The notes under the pieces are model-generated. The model did no database searches. It saw nothing but the letters and a program-made list of their open reading frames with translations, and was not told where the DNA came from. 64,000 nt of DNA from Aquabacter sp040755535 (GTDB lineage: Bacteria > Pseudomonadota > Alphaproteobacteria > Rhizobiales > Xanthobacteraceae): NCBI GenBank assembly GCA_040755535.1, contig JBFMAV010000005.1, positions 38,972 to 102,971 on the forward strand. Reading direction: 5' to 3'. Shown here piece after piece: positions 17,128 through 26,280 of the stretch (positions are counted from its first letter, which is position 1; the number at the start of each line of letters is the position of its first letter). The position numbers were made by a program, and so were the translations under genes.

Positions 17128-17871
17128 TTAAAGATGAGGGTCATGGTCCTCATCTGAGCGTGCCACCGCCGAGAGGAAACCTGCGCGGGCATCTGATAAA
17201 GACAGCCCGCGCGGTTCCATGACATTGCGCGCCAGAAAATGCCCCGTCAGTTGGAACGCCGCGGCGATCTCGTCGAACGTCGGGCGCACTTGGTTTGCCA
17301 GCAGAAAGCTCGGCAACGGAAGCAAGCGATCGGCATAGTCTCTGCCTGCGGCGGCGCTGACCGCCCGTCCTGTTCGCGGCGAGACATAGACCAGATCGTC
17401 CCGCGTTCCGGTGGCTGCGCACCGGTCGAGATCCAGGCCAAAACCAAGCTCCGCCAGCATGGCAACTTCCAGCCGCGCCATGAGGATGGCCGCGCTGCGC
17501 GGATCGTCGAATGTATCGAGAATGGTCTCGCACACGGTAAACAGGCTCGGATGCGAGTCCCGCTCCGGCAATAGCCGGAGCATTTGCGCCATATGGCTGA
17601 TGCCGAAGCTGGAATGGGCCGTACGCATGAGCGATTCGGCCCTCAGCCTCACGGGCTCGACGCTATAGGTCCCAAGCTGGTCCCCAAGCCGGGCGCGCCA
17701 CGTGGCGTGAACCGTATTTCCGATCTGGAGCACCGGCGCGAGCCGCCGCGAATAGGCCCCGCGCACCAGGCCGAGATGCCGCCCGTGATGCGCGGTCAGG
17801 AGTTCGACGATGCCGCTGGCCTCGCCATGCCGGCGGACGCCCGTGACGAGGCCCTCGTCGGTCCAGTCCAC
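17128..17871 (-). CDS. recO: DNA repair protein RecO
   Basis: A 247-residue protein starting at GTG 17871 with the family N-terminus WTDEGLVTGVRRHGEASGIVELLT (OB-fold). The helical domain carries LEVAMLAELGFGLDLDRCAATG. RecO loads RecA with RecR and anneals SSB-coated strands. The zinc-binding cysteines of some RecO proteins are not complete here, with a single Cys at CAATG. It follows era by 7 bases and closes the core minus-strand run. Confidence 0.93.
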   Translation of the reverse strand: MDWTDEGLVTGVRRHGEASGIVELLTAHHGRHLGLVRGAYSRRLAPVLQIGNTVHATWRARLGDQLGTYSVEPVRLRAESLMRTAHSSFGISHMAQMLRLLPERDSHPSLFTVCETILDTFDDPRSAAILMARLEVAMLAELGFGLDLDRCAATGTRDDLVYVSPRTGRAVSAAAGRDYADRLLPLPSFLLANQVRPTFDEIAAAFQLTGHFLARNVMEPRGLSLSDARAGFLSAVARSDEDHDPHL

Positions 17872-17878
17872 GGCCGCC

Positions 17879-19030
17879 TCACTCTCCCTTGGGGAACTCC
17901 AGGCCCATTTCGCGATAGCGCTCGGGGTCGTCCGCCCAATTCTCGCGCACCTTCACGAACAGGAACAGGTGCACCTTCTGCTCGGTGATTTCCGCAATCT
18001 CCGCGCGGGCTTCGGAGGAAATCGCCTTGATGGTCGCTCCGCCCTTGCCCAGCACGATTTTGCGCTGACTTTCGCGTTCCACGAAAATCGTCTGCTCGAT
18101 TCGCACCGACCCATCGCGCAATTCCTTCCAGGAATCGGTTTCGACGGTGGAGCGATAGGGAAGCTCGTCATGCAGGCGCACAAACAACTTTTCCCGCGTC
18201 ACTTCGGCGGCCAGCATGCGCATGGGCGCATCGGTGATCTGGTCTTCCGGGTAGAGCCACGGCCCGTCCGGCATGTTGTTGGCGAACCAGCCTTTTAGGT
18301 CGTCCACGCCGTCGCCGGTCATGGCGGAGATCATGAAGACCTGCTCGAAGGAGAGGCGCTCGGTGATCTGCGCGGTGAGCGCCAGCAAGGTGTCGCGGCG
18401 GATAAGGTCGATCTTGTTGAGGATCAGGGCGCGAGGGCGCTTCACCTGCGACAGCGGCTGCAGCAGCGCCTCCACATCGGGATCGAGCCCGCGCTTGGCA
18501 TCCACCAGAAGTGCGACGAGGTCGGCATCCGAAGCACTGGTCCAGGCCGTGGAGACCATGGCCCGCTCCAGCCGGCGGCGCGGCGAGAAGATGCCGGGGG
18601 TATCCACCAGAACCACCTGGGCCGAACCATCCAGCATGATGCCGCGTACGATGGCGCGCGTGGTCTGCACCTTGTGGGACACGATGGAGACTTTGGTCCC
18701 CACCAACGCATTGGTCAGCGTGGACTTGCCGGCATTGGGCGCACCCAGCAGCGCGACGAAGCCGCACCGGGTGGGGCCTTCGGGCGGCGCCGGGCGGGCA
18801 GCCCGTTCGAGAGGCAAATCCTCGTCGTCGAGGTCCTCATCGTCGAGGTCCTCATCGTCGAAATCCTCGCCGTCCGGATCTTCATTGGCGTCGAGACCGG
18901 GGACGTCGAGGTCGGAGTTCCCGCCCGTCTCCGTATCAAGATCCGCGTCGTGCTCTTCTGCGACCGCCGGGGTCGGTGCCTGCTGGTCGGTCTCGTCGTC
19001 AGAAGGCTTGCGCCCGTCCTGCGTGCTCAT
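17879..19030 (-). CDS. era: GTPase Era with an acidic N-terminal extension
   Basis: A 383-residue ribosome-assembly GTPase acting on the 30S subunit and the 3' end of 16S rRNA. The G domain starts near residue 88: G1 is GAPNAGKST, G3 is VDTPGIF, G4 is NKID. The KH domain has RKIVLGKGGATIKAISSEAR. The first 85 residues are extra relative to E. coli Era and very acidic, with a tandem LDDED repeat coded by near-identical 15-base units at about 18820-18870. The ATG at 19030 overlaps the rnc stop codon (ATGA), which argues that the extension really is translated. Confidence 0.95.
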   Translation of the reverse strand: MSTQDGRKPSDDETDQQAPTPAVAEEHDADLDTETGGNSDLDVPGLDANEDPDGEDFDDEDLDDEDLDDEDLPLERAARPAPPEGPTRCGFVALLGAPNAGKSTLTNALVGTKVSIVSHKVQTTRAIVRGIMLDGSAQVVLVDTPGIFSPRRRLERAMVSTAWTSASDADLVALLVDAKRGLDPDVEALLQPLSQVKRPRALILNKIDLIRRDTLLALTAQITERLSFEQVFMISAMTGDGVDDLKGWFANNMPDGPWLYPEDQITDAPMRMLAAEVTREKLFVRLHDELPYRSTVETDSWKELRDGSVRIEQTIFVERESQRKIVLGKGGATIKAISSEARAEIAEITEQKVHLFLFVKVRENWADDPERYREMGLEFPKGE

Positions 19031-19734
19031 GCCTCGCTCCCGTCCGATACGCCCTCGCGGGCGAGGAAGGCGGCAGCGGCCGCCTTCTGCGCATCCTGCT
19101 TGGAATTTCCCAGGGCCTCCGCGCCTTCGAGCCCTGGAAGCTCCACCGCAACCACAAAGCGCGGCGCGTGGTCCGGCCCGCTGCGCGACACTTCGCGGTA
19201 GGCCGGCGGCGGCAGGCCGCGTGCTTGGGCCCATTCCTGAAGCACGGTCTTGGGGTCGCGCAGCGGCCGGCGCGGCGTCTCCAGCCGAGCGCGCCAGAAG
19301 CGGTCCACAAGGGCCCGCGCGGATTCATATCCGGCATCGAGATAGACCGCCGCAACCACCGATTCCGCGATGTCCGCGAGAATCGTGCGGCGCTTGCGCG
19401 CCCCCGCCTGCGACTCGCCCGGTCCCAGCCGGATGAAATTCGCGACGCCCATGTCCTGGGCCACTTCGGCGCAGGCCTCCTCGCGCACGAGATCGGCCAG
19501 CCGCCGCGACAATTCCCCTTCTTCCGCAACGGGAAAGGCCTGGAACAGCATGTCGGAGACGATGCTGCCGAGCACATGGTCGCCCAGGAACTCCAGGCGC
19601 TGATAGGACCGCAGGCGCGGCGCCTCGCCCTTCACCGCGCTGATATGGGTCAGTGCGAGATCGATCAGGGCGCGGTCCGCGAACTGGTGCCCGATGCGGG
19701 CTTCGAGCGCCGCGAGGTCGTCGGGCGCGCTCAT
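19027..19734 (-). CDS. rnc: Ribonuclease III
   Basis: A 235-residue double-strand-specific RNase that processes rRNA precursors and structured mRNAs. The signature RLEFLGDHVLG (usually DAVL) is near residue 44, the second catalytic cluster DIAESVVAAVYLDAG near 120, and the dsRNA-binding domain ends with GNSKQDAQKAAAAAFL. ATG 19734 overlaps the lepB stop by 4 bases (ATGA), and the stop overlaps the era start, so translation along this run is coupled. Confidence 0.95.
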   Translation of the reverse strand: MSAPDDLAALEARIGHQFADRALIDLALTHISAVKGEAPRLRSYQRLEFLGDHVLGSIVSDMLFQAFPVAEEGELSRRLADLVREEACAEVAQDMGVANFIRLGPGESQAGARKRRTILADIAESVVAAVYLDAGYESARALVDRFWRARLETPRRPLRDPKTVLQEWAQARGLPPPAYREVSRSGPDHAPRFVVAVELPGLEGAEALGNSKQDAQKAAAAAFLAREGVSDGSEA

Positions 19735-20483
19735 CGGACCCACGAGAAGAGGCGGGTCCAGCGCACCGTCCAGGGCCAAGTCCACACCTGCCAGGCGGGG
19801 GTGTGGTCGTCGATGGAAAAGAAAATGATCTGGGCCTTGCCGATCAGATTCTCGAACGGGACATAGCCGACCTGACTCAGCACGCGGCTGTCGGCGGAAT
19901 TGTCCCGGTTGTCGCCCATCATGAAATAGTGGCCCGGAGGAACGTTATAAACCTGCGTATTGTCGTAAAAGCCGTTATCAACGAGATCGAGCGTTTCGTA
20001 AGACACACCATTGGGTAACGTCTCACGATAACGCTTCACAGGGACCATCCGGCCCGAGCCGTCATCCTGCATCACGTCCGACAGCCGCTCGCGCTTGACT
20101 GGGACGCCGTTGATGTTGAGCACGCCCTCGATCATCTGAATGCGGTCACCCGGCATTCCGACCACGCGCTTGATGTAGTCCGTCTCGTTGTCCTTGGGCA
20201 GCTTGAACACCACCACGTCGCCCCGGGTGGGGGGCGCGCCGAAGATGCGGCCGGAAAAAAGCGGCGGAGAAAAGGGAATGGAATACCGGGAATAGCCGTA
20301 GCTGAACTTCGATACGAAGAGATAATCCCCGATCAGCAGGGTATCTTTCATCGAGCCCGACGGGATGTTGAAGGGTTGGAAAAACAGCGTGCGGATCACG
20401 AGCGCGATCAGCAGGGCATGGACAATGACCCGCACGGTTTCCATGAAACCGCCGTCTTTTTTCGTGTCGCTCGTTGTGCTCAT
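19731..20483 (-). CDS. lepB: Signal peptidase I
   Basis: A 250-residue membrane protease removing Sec and Tat signal peptides. A single membrane segment (residues about 20-38) is followed by the catalytic Ser44 (IPSGSMKDTL) and the general-base Lys105 (DYIKRVVGMPGD); the MMGDNRDNSADSR box is intact. The start MSTTSDTKK at 20483 is chosen because it puts a normal cytosolic stub before the membrane helix; an upstream in-frame ATG at 20558 is less likely. Confidence 0.94.
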   Translation of the reverse strand: MSTTSDTKKDGGFMETVRVIVHALLIALVIRTLFFQPFNIPSGSMKDTLLIGDYLFVSKFSYGYSRYSIPFSPPLFSGRIFGAPPTRGDVVVFKLPKDNETDYIKRVVGMPGDRIQMIEGVLNINGVPVKRERLSDVMQDDGSGRMVPVKRYRETLPNGVSYETLDLVDNGFYDNTQVYNVPPGHYFMMGDNRDNSADSRVLSQVGYVPFENLIGKAQIIFFSIDDHTPAWQVWTWPWTVRWTRLFSWVR

Positions 20484-20671
20484 TGAGTATCCGGTCGGCC
20501 CCGAGATTTGTGTCCGCTCCGCGCGGCGTGATGCCGGCTCTTGCGGTGGCACGCTCATGTCCGGGGGTCGAGGCGATGCCGGTCCCGTGCCTGTGCAGGA
20601 AACCGAGACCCGGACGAACCCGCGCGGATGGTCTCTATAAACGCTTCACGAATTGGGGGCAACGCGACCGC

Positions 20672-21547
20672 TCAGGCCCGCGTCGCCGCGCGCAGGCCAT
20701 CGGGATCGGCGTCGAAGGCGTCGCGCATCACGCCGAGGGCGTTCAGGTTTCCATCGCGGTAGCTCACCTGCCCCACATGGAACCAGTCGTCGAAGATATG
20801 ATGCAGCTTCACATCCCCATAGCCGGGAACGATGCCGGAGCGGATCGCGGCGGGGCGGAAGGTCGCCTCGTCCATGTGGCGATAGAGGGTGGTCCACATG
20901 CGCCCGCCGGTGTCGAGACCGAGCATGCGGTCGGTGCCGAAATTGACCTTGCCTGCCGGGATGCGATCGAGATCGAACAACGCATAGCCCGGCCAAAGAT
21001 ACCATGCGCGCGAGCGCTCATGGCGCTGGACATAGCCGTAGCACGGCTGGTCGGCGAGGCGGGCGAGAAGATCGTCGGGCGCGAGCGGGACGAGGTCGTG
21101 GTCCAGTGTCGCGAAGCGCCGGATTCCGGCCGGCAGAATGAGGTTGCGCAGAGTCCAGTTGAGCGCCGTGGCGTGGGAGCGGGACGAGAATTTCTTCACC
21201 AGTGGCGCGCGCGGCAGGCGGACATAGATGCGCCCAGCGGCAGCGGAGAAGGCGCGGATCTGCGGCGGAGCTGCGGGATCATCGGAATTGTCGCACACCA
21301 CGAGCGGCACGTCAGGGTGGAAGCGCGCCATGGCATCGGAGAGCAGGGAGATGGCCTGGGGTACGTTAAAGGCCACGGTGAAGGCCACAATCGGGGCCTT
21401 GACCTGCTTGAGGGCGGCGAGCGCCTGTGCCTGATCGGGGCTGCGCTGGCGATGATGGAGCATGTCCAGCGCCCGGTAGCGGGCATGGAAAAGCGTCTGC
21501 TGCAAAGAGCCCTGCAACAGGAGGTCCCGGAATTTCACGCGGCTCAC
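20672..21547 (-). CDS. Glycosyltransferase-like hypothetical protein
   Basis: A 291-residue soluble protein. VKAPIVAFTVAFNVPQAISLL followed by PLVVCDNSDDP and RRFATLDHDLVPLAPDDLL has the shape of a GT-A nucleotide-sugar-binding core, the DHD standing where family-2-like enzymes have their DxD. GGRMWTTLY and GYGDVKLHHIFDDWFHVG are further conserved-looking stretches. I infer a glycosyltransferase or related fold, but substrate and family are not certain. The GTG at 21547 overlaps the acpS stop codon (GTGA), so it is coupled to the core run, an unusual place for such a gene. Confidence 0.6.
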   Translation of the reverse strand: MSRVKFRDLLLQGSLQQTLFHARYRALDMLHHRQRSPDQAQALAALKQVKAPIVAFTVAFNVPQAISLLSDAMARFHPDVPLVVCDNSDDPAAPPQIRAFSAAAGRIYVRLPRAPLVKKFSSRSHATALNWTLRNLILPAGIRRFATLDHDLVPLAPDDLLARLADQPCYGYVQRHERSRAWYLWPGYALFDLDRIPAGKVNFGTDRMLGLDTGGRMWTTLYRHMDEATFRPAAIRSGIVPGYGDVKLHHIFDDWFHVGQVSYRDGNLNALGVMRDAFDADPDGLRAATRA

Positions 21548-21978
21548 CCGCCCTCTCTCGTTGCCGCAAGGATGCCCAGGCCCTGCGGTTCGGCGCTGAT
21601 GATGACGTGGGCGGCGCACAGTGGCCCCTCGTCGGTCAGACTCAATTCGATGAATGCATCGTATCCCGGCGGAACCATGGCCTTGAGCCGCGCCGCCGCG
21701 CCGCCGGTGAGAACCAGGGTCGGCTTTCCCGAAGGGAGGTTCACCACCCCCATGTCGCGCCAGAACACGCCCTGACTCAGCCCCGTGCCCAGCGCCTTCG
21801 AGCAGGCTTCCTTGGCAGCGAACCTCTTGGCATAGGTCTCCGCCCGCCGGGCGCGCCGGTCCGCCTTGGCACGCTCGGCCGGAGTGAAGACGCGATCAAG
21901 GAAGCGGTCGCCGAAGCGCTCGATGGACTTGGCGATCCGCCGCGCGTCGCAGAAGTCCGAGCCCATGCCCAGAATCAC
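21544..21978 (-). CDS. acpS: Holo-[acyl-carrier-protein] synthase
   Basis: A 144-residue enzyme that transfers 4'-phosphopantetheine from CoA to ACP. The magnesium-binding start GMGSDFCDARRI and the RFAAKEACSKALG motif are present. It starts at GTG 21978, overlapping the pdxJ stop (GTGA). The order pdxJ-acpS-lepB-rnc-era is the usual alphaproteobacterial one, apart from the glycosyltransferase-like gene that follows here. Confidence 0.95.
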   Translation of the reverse strand: MILGMGSDFCDARRIAKSIERFGDRFLDRVFTPAERAKADRRARRAETYAKRFAAKEACSKALGTGLSQGVFWRDMGVVNLPSGKPTLVLTGGAAARLKAMVPPGYDAFIELSLTDEGPLCAAHVIISAEPQGLGILAATREGG

Positions 21979-22745
21979 GCGACCTGCCCCAGCGCGCGGG
22001 CTTGACCCTTGGCGATCGCGGCGCGCATGCGCCGGACCACGGCGTCGAGCCCCTCGAAGACGGCTTCGCCGATCAGGAAGTGGCCGATGTTCAGCTCCGC
22101 GACCTGCGGCAGACCGGCAATCATCTCGGCGGTTTCATAGTCCAGTCCGTGGCCGGCATGGACTTCGAGCCCCAGGGCCGCCGCATGCCGCGCGCCCTGC
22201 GTCAACCGGCGAAACTCGCTGTCTGCCGCGATGTCGCCGCCTGCGAGCCGGTGCTCGCACCATGCCCCGGTGTGCAGTTCCACCACCTCCGCGCCAAGGG
22301 CGCGGGCGGCCTCGATCTGCCGTGTCTCGGCCGCGATGAACAGCGACACGCGGATGCCCGCCGCTTTCAATGCGGCGATGCGGAGGCGCAGGTCCTCCGC
22401 GAGGCCCGCCGCGTCCAGTCCGCCTTCGGTGGTGCGTTCCTCGCGCCGTTCGGGCACGAGGCAGCAGGCATGAGGGCGCAGGTCCAGCGCCATCGCGATC
22501 ATTTCGTCCGTGGCCGCCATCTCGAAATTCAGCGGCAGGCCGACCTCGGACCTCAGGCGGACCATGTCGCCGTCGCGAATATGGCGCCGGTCCTCGCGCA
22601 GATGGGCGGTGATCCCGTCGGCGCCCGCCGCCTTGGCCATCTGCGCGGCGCGCACGGGATCGGGGTGCACCCCGCCGCGCGCATTCCGCACCGTGGCCAC
22701 ATGGTCGATATTGACCCCCAGCCTGATTTTTCCCTGCGCGGACAT
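21975..22745 (-). CDS. pdxJ: Pyridoxine 5'-phosphate synthase
   Basis: A 256-residue TIM-barrel enzyme that joins 1-deoxyxylulose 5-phosphate and aminoacetone phosphate to make pyridoxine 5'-phosphate. Signatures are LGVNIDHVATVRNARGG, ITAHLREDRRHI, and LNIGHFLIGEAVF. ATG 22745 lies 6 bases after GGAGG; that ribosome site overlaps the rsh stop codon. Confidence 0.95.
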   Translation of the reverse strand: MSAQGKIRLGVNIDHVATVRNARGGVHPDPVRAAQMAKAAGADGITAHLREDRRHIRDGDMVRLRSEVGLPLNFEMAATDEMIAMALDLRPHACCLVPERREERTTEGGLDAAGLAEDLRLRIAALKAAGIRVSLFIAAETRQIEAARALGAEVVELHTGAWCEHRLAGGDIAADSEFRRLTQGARHAAALGLEVHAGHGLDYETAEMIAGLPQVAELNIGHFLIGEAVFEGLDAVVRRMRAAIAKGQARALGQVA

Positions 22746-22756
22746 ATCCGCCTCCT

Positions 22757-24967
22757 TCATCCGCTGGAGCGTTCGACGCTGGATACCACGGCGCGGCTGC
22801 GCAGGTCGGAAATGATGCCGTTGAGGTGGCGCAAGTCGAAGACGCCGAGATCGATGACCATTTCGGTGAAATCCGGGGAACGCGAGCGCATCGAGATCCC
22901 CTCGATATTCCCGTTGCGCTCCGCGATGCCAGTGGCGACCTGGGCCAGCGAGCCGGGCTCGTTGACGGCGGTCACGACGATCTGCGCCGGGAACCGACCA
23001 TCGGTCAACTCATCCACGTCCCAGCGCACGTCCAGCCAGCGTTCCGGGGCATCTTCGAAATGCTGGAGCTGATGGGAATGGATCGGATAGATGGTGATCC
23101 CCTCCCCCGGCGTGAGAATGCCGACGATCCTGTCGCCGGGAACCGCGCCGCCATTGGGCGCAAAACGGACCGGGAGGTCGCCGTTGATGCCGCGAATGGG
23201 AATGGCGGCGGGATGCTCGGCGGCGTCGGGGATCTTGAACTTGAGATTCTGGCCCTTCTTCAGCTCGAACCATCCCTCACCGGTGGGCGCCCGCCCGCCA
23301 TTGCCCCGTTCGTCCGCACGTGGCCCGCTCCAGTCCGGAAAGACGGCGCGGATCAGATCATCGGTCTTGATCTCGCCGCGCCCCACGGCCGCGAACACGT
23401 CATCCAACGAGGTGCGGGCAAGGCGCGGCATGGCCTTGGCCAAGGCCTCGTCGGCAAATGCCTTGCCGGCACGGGCAAAGGCGCGCTCGGCGATCTTGCG
23501 GCCGAGGCCGGCATATTGCGCGCGCACCGCGGTACGAGTGGCCCGGCGCACTGCGGCACGCGCCTTGCCGGTCACCGCGATGGTCTCCCACGCGCCCGGC
23601 GGGGTCTGGGCCTTGGAGGTGATGATCTCCACCTCGTCGCCGTTCTTAAGCTCGGAGACCAGCGGGGCGATGGTGCCATTGATCTTGCAGCCGACCGCCG
23701 TATTTCCGATGTCGGTATGGACCGCATAGGCGAAGTCGATGGGCGTCGCGCGGCGCGGCAGGGCGATGAGCCGCCCCTTGGGTGTGAAGCAGAAGACCTG
23801 GTCGTGAAACAGTTCGAGCTTGGTGTGTTCCAGGAACTCTTCGGGGCTGAGCCCCTGGGAGAGGTTCTCGATGGTCTTGCGCAGCCAGGCATAAGCTCGG
23901 CTTTCATTGGACAGGATGATGGACTGCGCCCCGCTCTCATCCTTGTAGAGGGCATGGGCGGCGATGCCGTATTCGGCGATGTCCTCCATGTCCTGGGTGC
24001 GGATCTGAAGCTCAACGCGCTGGCGGCGCGGCCCGATCACGGTGGTATGGACCGAGCGGTAATCGTTGGGCTTCGGCGTCGAGATATAGTCCTTGAAGCG
24101 CCCGGGCACGATCGGCCACTTCATATGGACAACGCCGAGCGCCCGGTAACAGTCCTCGACGCTTTGCACGATTACGCGGAAGCCGTAGAGATCGGACAAT
24201 TGCTCGAAGCCGATTGCCTTGCGTTCCATCTTGCGCCAGATGGAATAGGGCCGCTTTTCCCGCCCCTTCACCCGCGCCGGAATGCCCCGCGCGGTAAGCT
24301 CGCCCTGAAGCTCGCGCTCGATCTCTTCCACCAGCGGCCCATTGCGCTCGCGCAACTCCTCCACCCGGGACGAAATGGAAGTGTAGGCATCGGCGGAGAG
24401 CTGTCGGAAGGAGAGATCCTCCAGCTCCTCTCGCATGTCCTGCATGCCCATGCGCGCGGCGAGCGGGGCGTAGATGTCGAGGGTTTCCTGCGCCACGCGG
24501 TCCCGCTTCTCCTGCGGCACATATTTCAGCGTGCGCATATTGTGCAGGCGGTCAGCCAGCTTGACGAGCAGAACGCGCACATCGTCGGCGATGGCGAGCA
24601 GCAGCTTTCGCAGGTTTTCCGCCTGCTTCGCCTGCTTGGACACGAGATCCAGCCGCTTGATCTTCGTGAGCCCCTCGACCAGATCCGCGATCTGCTTGCC
24701 GAACAGCTTCTCGATCTCGGCTTTGGTGGCCCCGGTATCCTCGATCGTGTCGTGAAGGAGGGCCGCGACAATGGTCGCGTCGTCCAGCTCCAAGTCGGTC
24801 AGGATCGCGGCGACTTCGAGCGGATGCGAAAAATAGGGATCGCCGGACGCGCGAAGCTGAGTGCCATGCGCCCGCATGGCATAGACATAAGCGCGGTCGA
24901 GCAGCGCCTCGTCGGTGTCTGGATTGTACCGGCGGACGCGGTCGACAAGCTCGTATTGGCGCATCAT
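22757..24967 (-). CDS. rsh: Bifunctional (p)ppGpp synthetase/hydrolase, RelA/SpoT homologue
   Basis: A 736-residue protein that makes and degrades (p)ppGpp during the stringent response. In order: an HD hydrolase domain (SHPLEVAAIL, LLHDTIEDT), the synthetase domain (YGFRVIVQSVEDCYRALG, PNDYRSVHTTVIGP), a TGS domain from about 400 (CFTPKGRLIALPRRATPIDFAY), and a C-terminal ACT domain (VVTAVNEPGSLAQVATGIA). Both catalytic halves look intact. Alphaproteobacteria usually have one such Rsh protein in place of separate RelA and SpoT. The start MMRQYELVDRV at 24967 is the normal N-terminus. Confidence 0.95.
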   Translation of the reverse strand: MMRQYELVDRVRRYNPDTDEALLDRAYVYAMRAHGTQLRASGDPYFSHPLEVAAILTDLELDDATIVAALLHDTIEDTGATKAEIEKLFGKQIADLVEGLTKIKRLDLVSKQAKQAENLRKLLLAIADDVRVLLVKLADRLHNMRTLKYVPQEKRDRVAQETLDIYAPLAARMGMQDMREELEDLSFRQLSADAYTSISSRVEELRERNGPLVEEIERELQGELTARGIPARVKGREKRPYSIWRKMERKAIGFEQLSDLYGFRVIVQSVEDCYRALGVVHMKWPIVPGRFKDYISTPKPNDYRSVHTTVIGPRRQRVELQIRTQDMEDIAEYGIAAHALYKDESGAQSIILSNESRAYAWLRKTIENLSQGLSPEEFLEHTKLELFHDQVFCFTPKGRLIALPRRATPIDFAYAVHTDIGNTAVGCKINGTIAPLVSELKNGDEVEIITSKAQTPPGAWETIAVTGKARAAVRRATRTAVRAQYAGLGRKIAERAFARAGKAFADEALAKAMPRLARTSLDDVFAAVGRGEIKTDDLIRAVFPDWSGPRADERGNGGRAPTGEGWFELKKGQNLKFKIPDAAEHPAAIPIRGINGDLPVRFAPNGGAVPGDRIVGILTPGEGITIYPIHSHQLQHFEDAPERWLDVRWDVDELTDGRFPAQIVVTAVNEPGSLAQVATGIAERNGNIEGISMRSRSPDFTEMVIDLGVFDLRHLNGIISDLRSRAVVSSVERSSG

Positions 24968-25122
24968 GGCCGAACGGACCGCCGCAATTGGAACGCACAC
25001 ACTGAGATGCCACGCCACTCACATCACCTGCGAGCGGCGGGACTTCACACTCTCAGCATATCACCGGCGCGGGCCGCCCACGCAAGGCCGAAAGAGCCCG
25101 CTGCGCCAAACGCATAGCTGGA

Positions 25123-26097
25123 TCACGGCAGGAGCAGGGTGGACCCGGTCGTGGCGCGCCCCTCCAGGTCGCGATGGGCGGCCGCCACATCCTTCAGCGC
25201 GTAGGTCTGATGGACCGGGATCTTCACCGCGCCCTTCAGCACCATTTCGAACAGGTCATTGGCGGTGGCGAGCAGATCTTCACGCGTGCTGACATGGGTC
25301 CCCAGCGTCGGGCGCGTCGCATAGAGCGAGCCTTTCTGCGAGAGCAGCAGAAGGTCGAAATTCTTGATGGCGCCGGAGGCATTGCCGAACGAAACCCAGA
25401 GGCCACGCGGCTTCAGGCAATCCAGCGAGCCCGGATAGGTGTCCTGGCCGACGCCGTCATAGACCACGTCGCAGCCCTTGCCGCCGGTGATTTCCTTGAC
25501 CCTGTGAACGAAATCCTCGGTGCGATAGAGGATCACCTCGTCGCATCCATGGGCATAGGCCAGTTCCGCCTTGGCCTTGGAGCCCACCGTGCCGATGACC
25601 TTTGCACCGAGCGCATGCGCCCATTGGGACAGGAGCAGGCCGACGCCGCCGGCAGCGGCCTGGATGAGGATGGTATCGCCAGGCTTCACCTCGAAGGTGC
25701 GGCGCACCAGATACTGGGCCGTCATGCCCTTCAGCATCATGGCTGCGGCGGTGCGGTCGTCGATGGACGCCGGCAAATGGACGAGACCCGAAGCCTTGAT
25801 ATTGCGATATTCGCAATAGGAGCCGGTCTGCATGGCATAGGCGACGCGGTCGCCCACATGGAAGTCGTTCACATGATCGCCGACGGCGGTGACGACCCCC
25901 GCGCCTTCATTGCCGAGAACAAACGGCAGCGACGCGGCCTTGTAGAGGCCTGACCGAAAATAGGTGTCAATGTAATTGAGCCCGATGGCGGTGTGGCGAA
26001 TCTGGACATCGCCGGCGCCGGGCGGCGGCAGGTCCACGTCTTCGTAGGTCAGGACCTCGGGTCCACCATATTTGTGTACGCGCACCATCCCGACCAT
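25123..26097 (-). CDS. NADPH:quinone oxidoreductase, zinc-independent MDR family
   Basis: A 324-residue medium-chain dehydrogenase/reductase. It starts MVRVHKYGGPEVL, continues with GLNYIDTYFRSGLY, PFVLGNEGAGVV, and the nucleotide-binding AAAGGVGLLLSQWAHALGAKVIGTVGSKAK. The Cys ligands of zinc alcohol dehydrogenases are absent, as expected for the QOR group. It reduces quinones by one or two electrons with NADPH. ATG 26097 is chosen because AAGGAGG is 8 bases upstream; ATG 26103 would be only 2 bases from that site. Confidence 0.9.
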   Translation of the reverse strand: MVGMVRVHKYGGPEVLTYEDVDLPPPGAGDVQIRHTAIGLNYIDTYFRSGLYKAASLPFVLGNEGAGVVTAVGDHVNDFHVGDRVAYAMQTGSYCEYRNIKASGLVHLPASIDDRTAAAMMLKGMTAQYLVRRTFEVKPGDTILIQAAAGGVGLLLSQWAHALGAKVIGTVGSKAKAELAYAHGCDEVILYRTEDFVHRVKEITGGKGCDVVYDGVGQDTYPGSLDCLKPRGLWVSFGNASGAIKNFDLLLLSQKGSLYATRPTLGTHVSTREDLLATANDLFEMVLKGAVKIPVHQTYALKDVAAAHRDLEGRATTGSTLLLP

Positions 26098-26280
26098 GGC
26101 CATTCCCTCCTTGGATCCGCCCCGGGCGGCCCCATTTCCCGCGCATGATAGGGAGTGCGCATCCTGCGGCAAGCCGTCGCCGCGTCCTTACCTTGGACAA
26201 TTTGGACCTCCTGTCCTGTCGTGGCCCGGCCCGCACGTGCGTATAATGAGATGGGGAAAGCGGATCGCGTGGAGAGCAGA

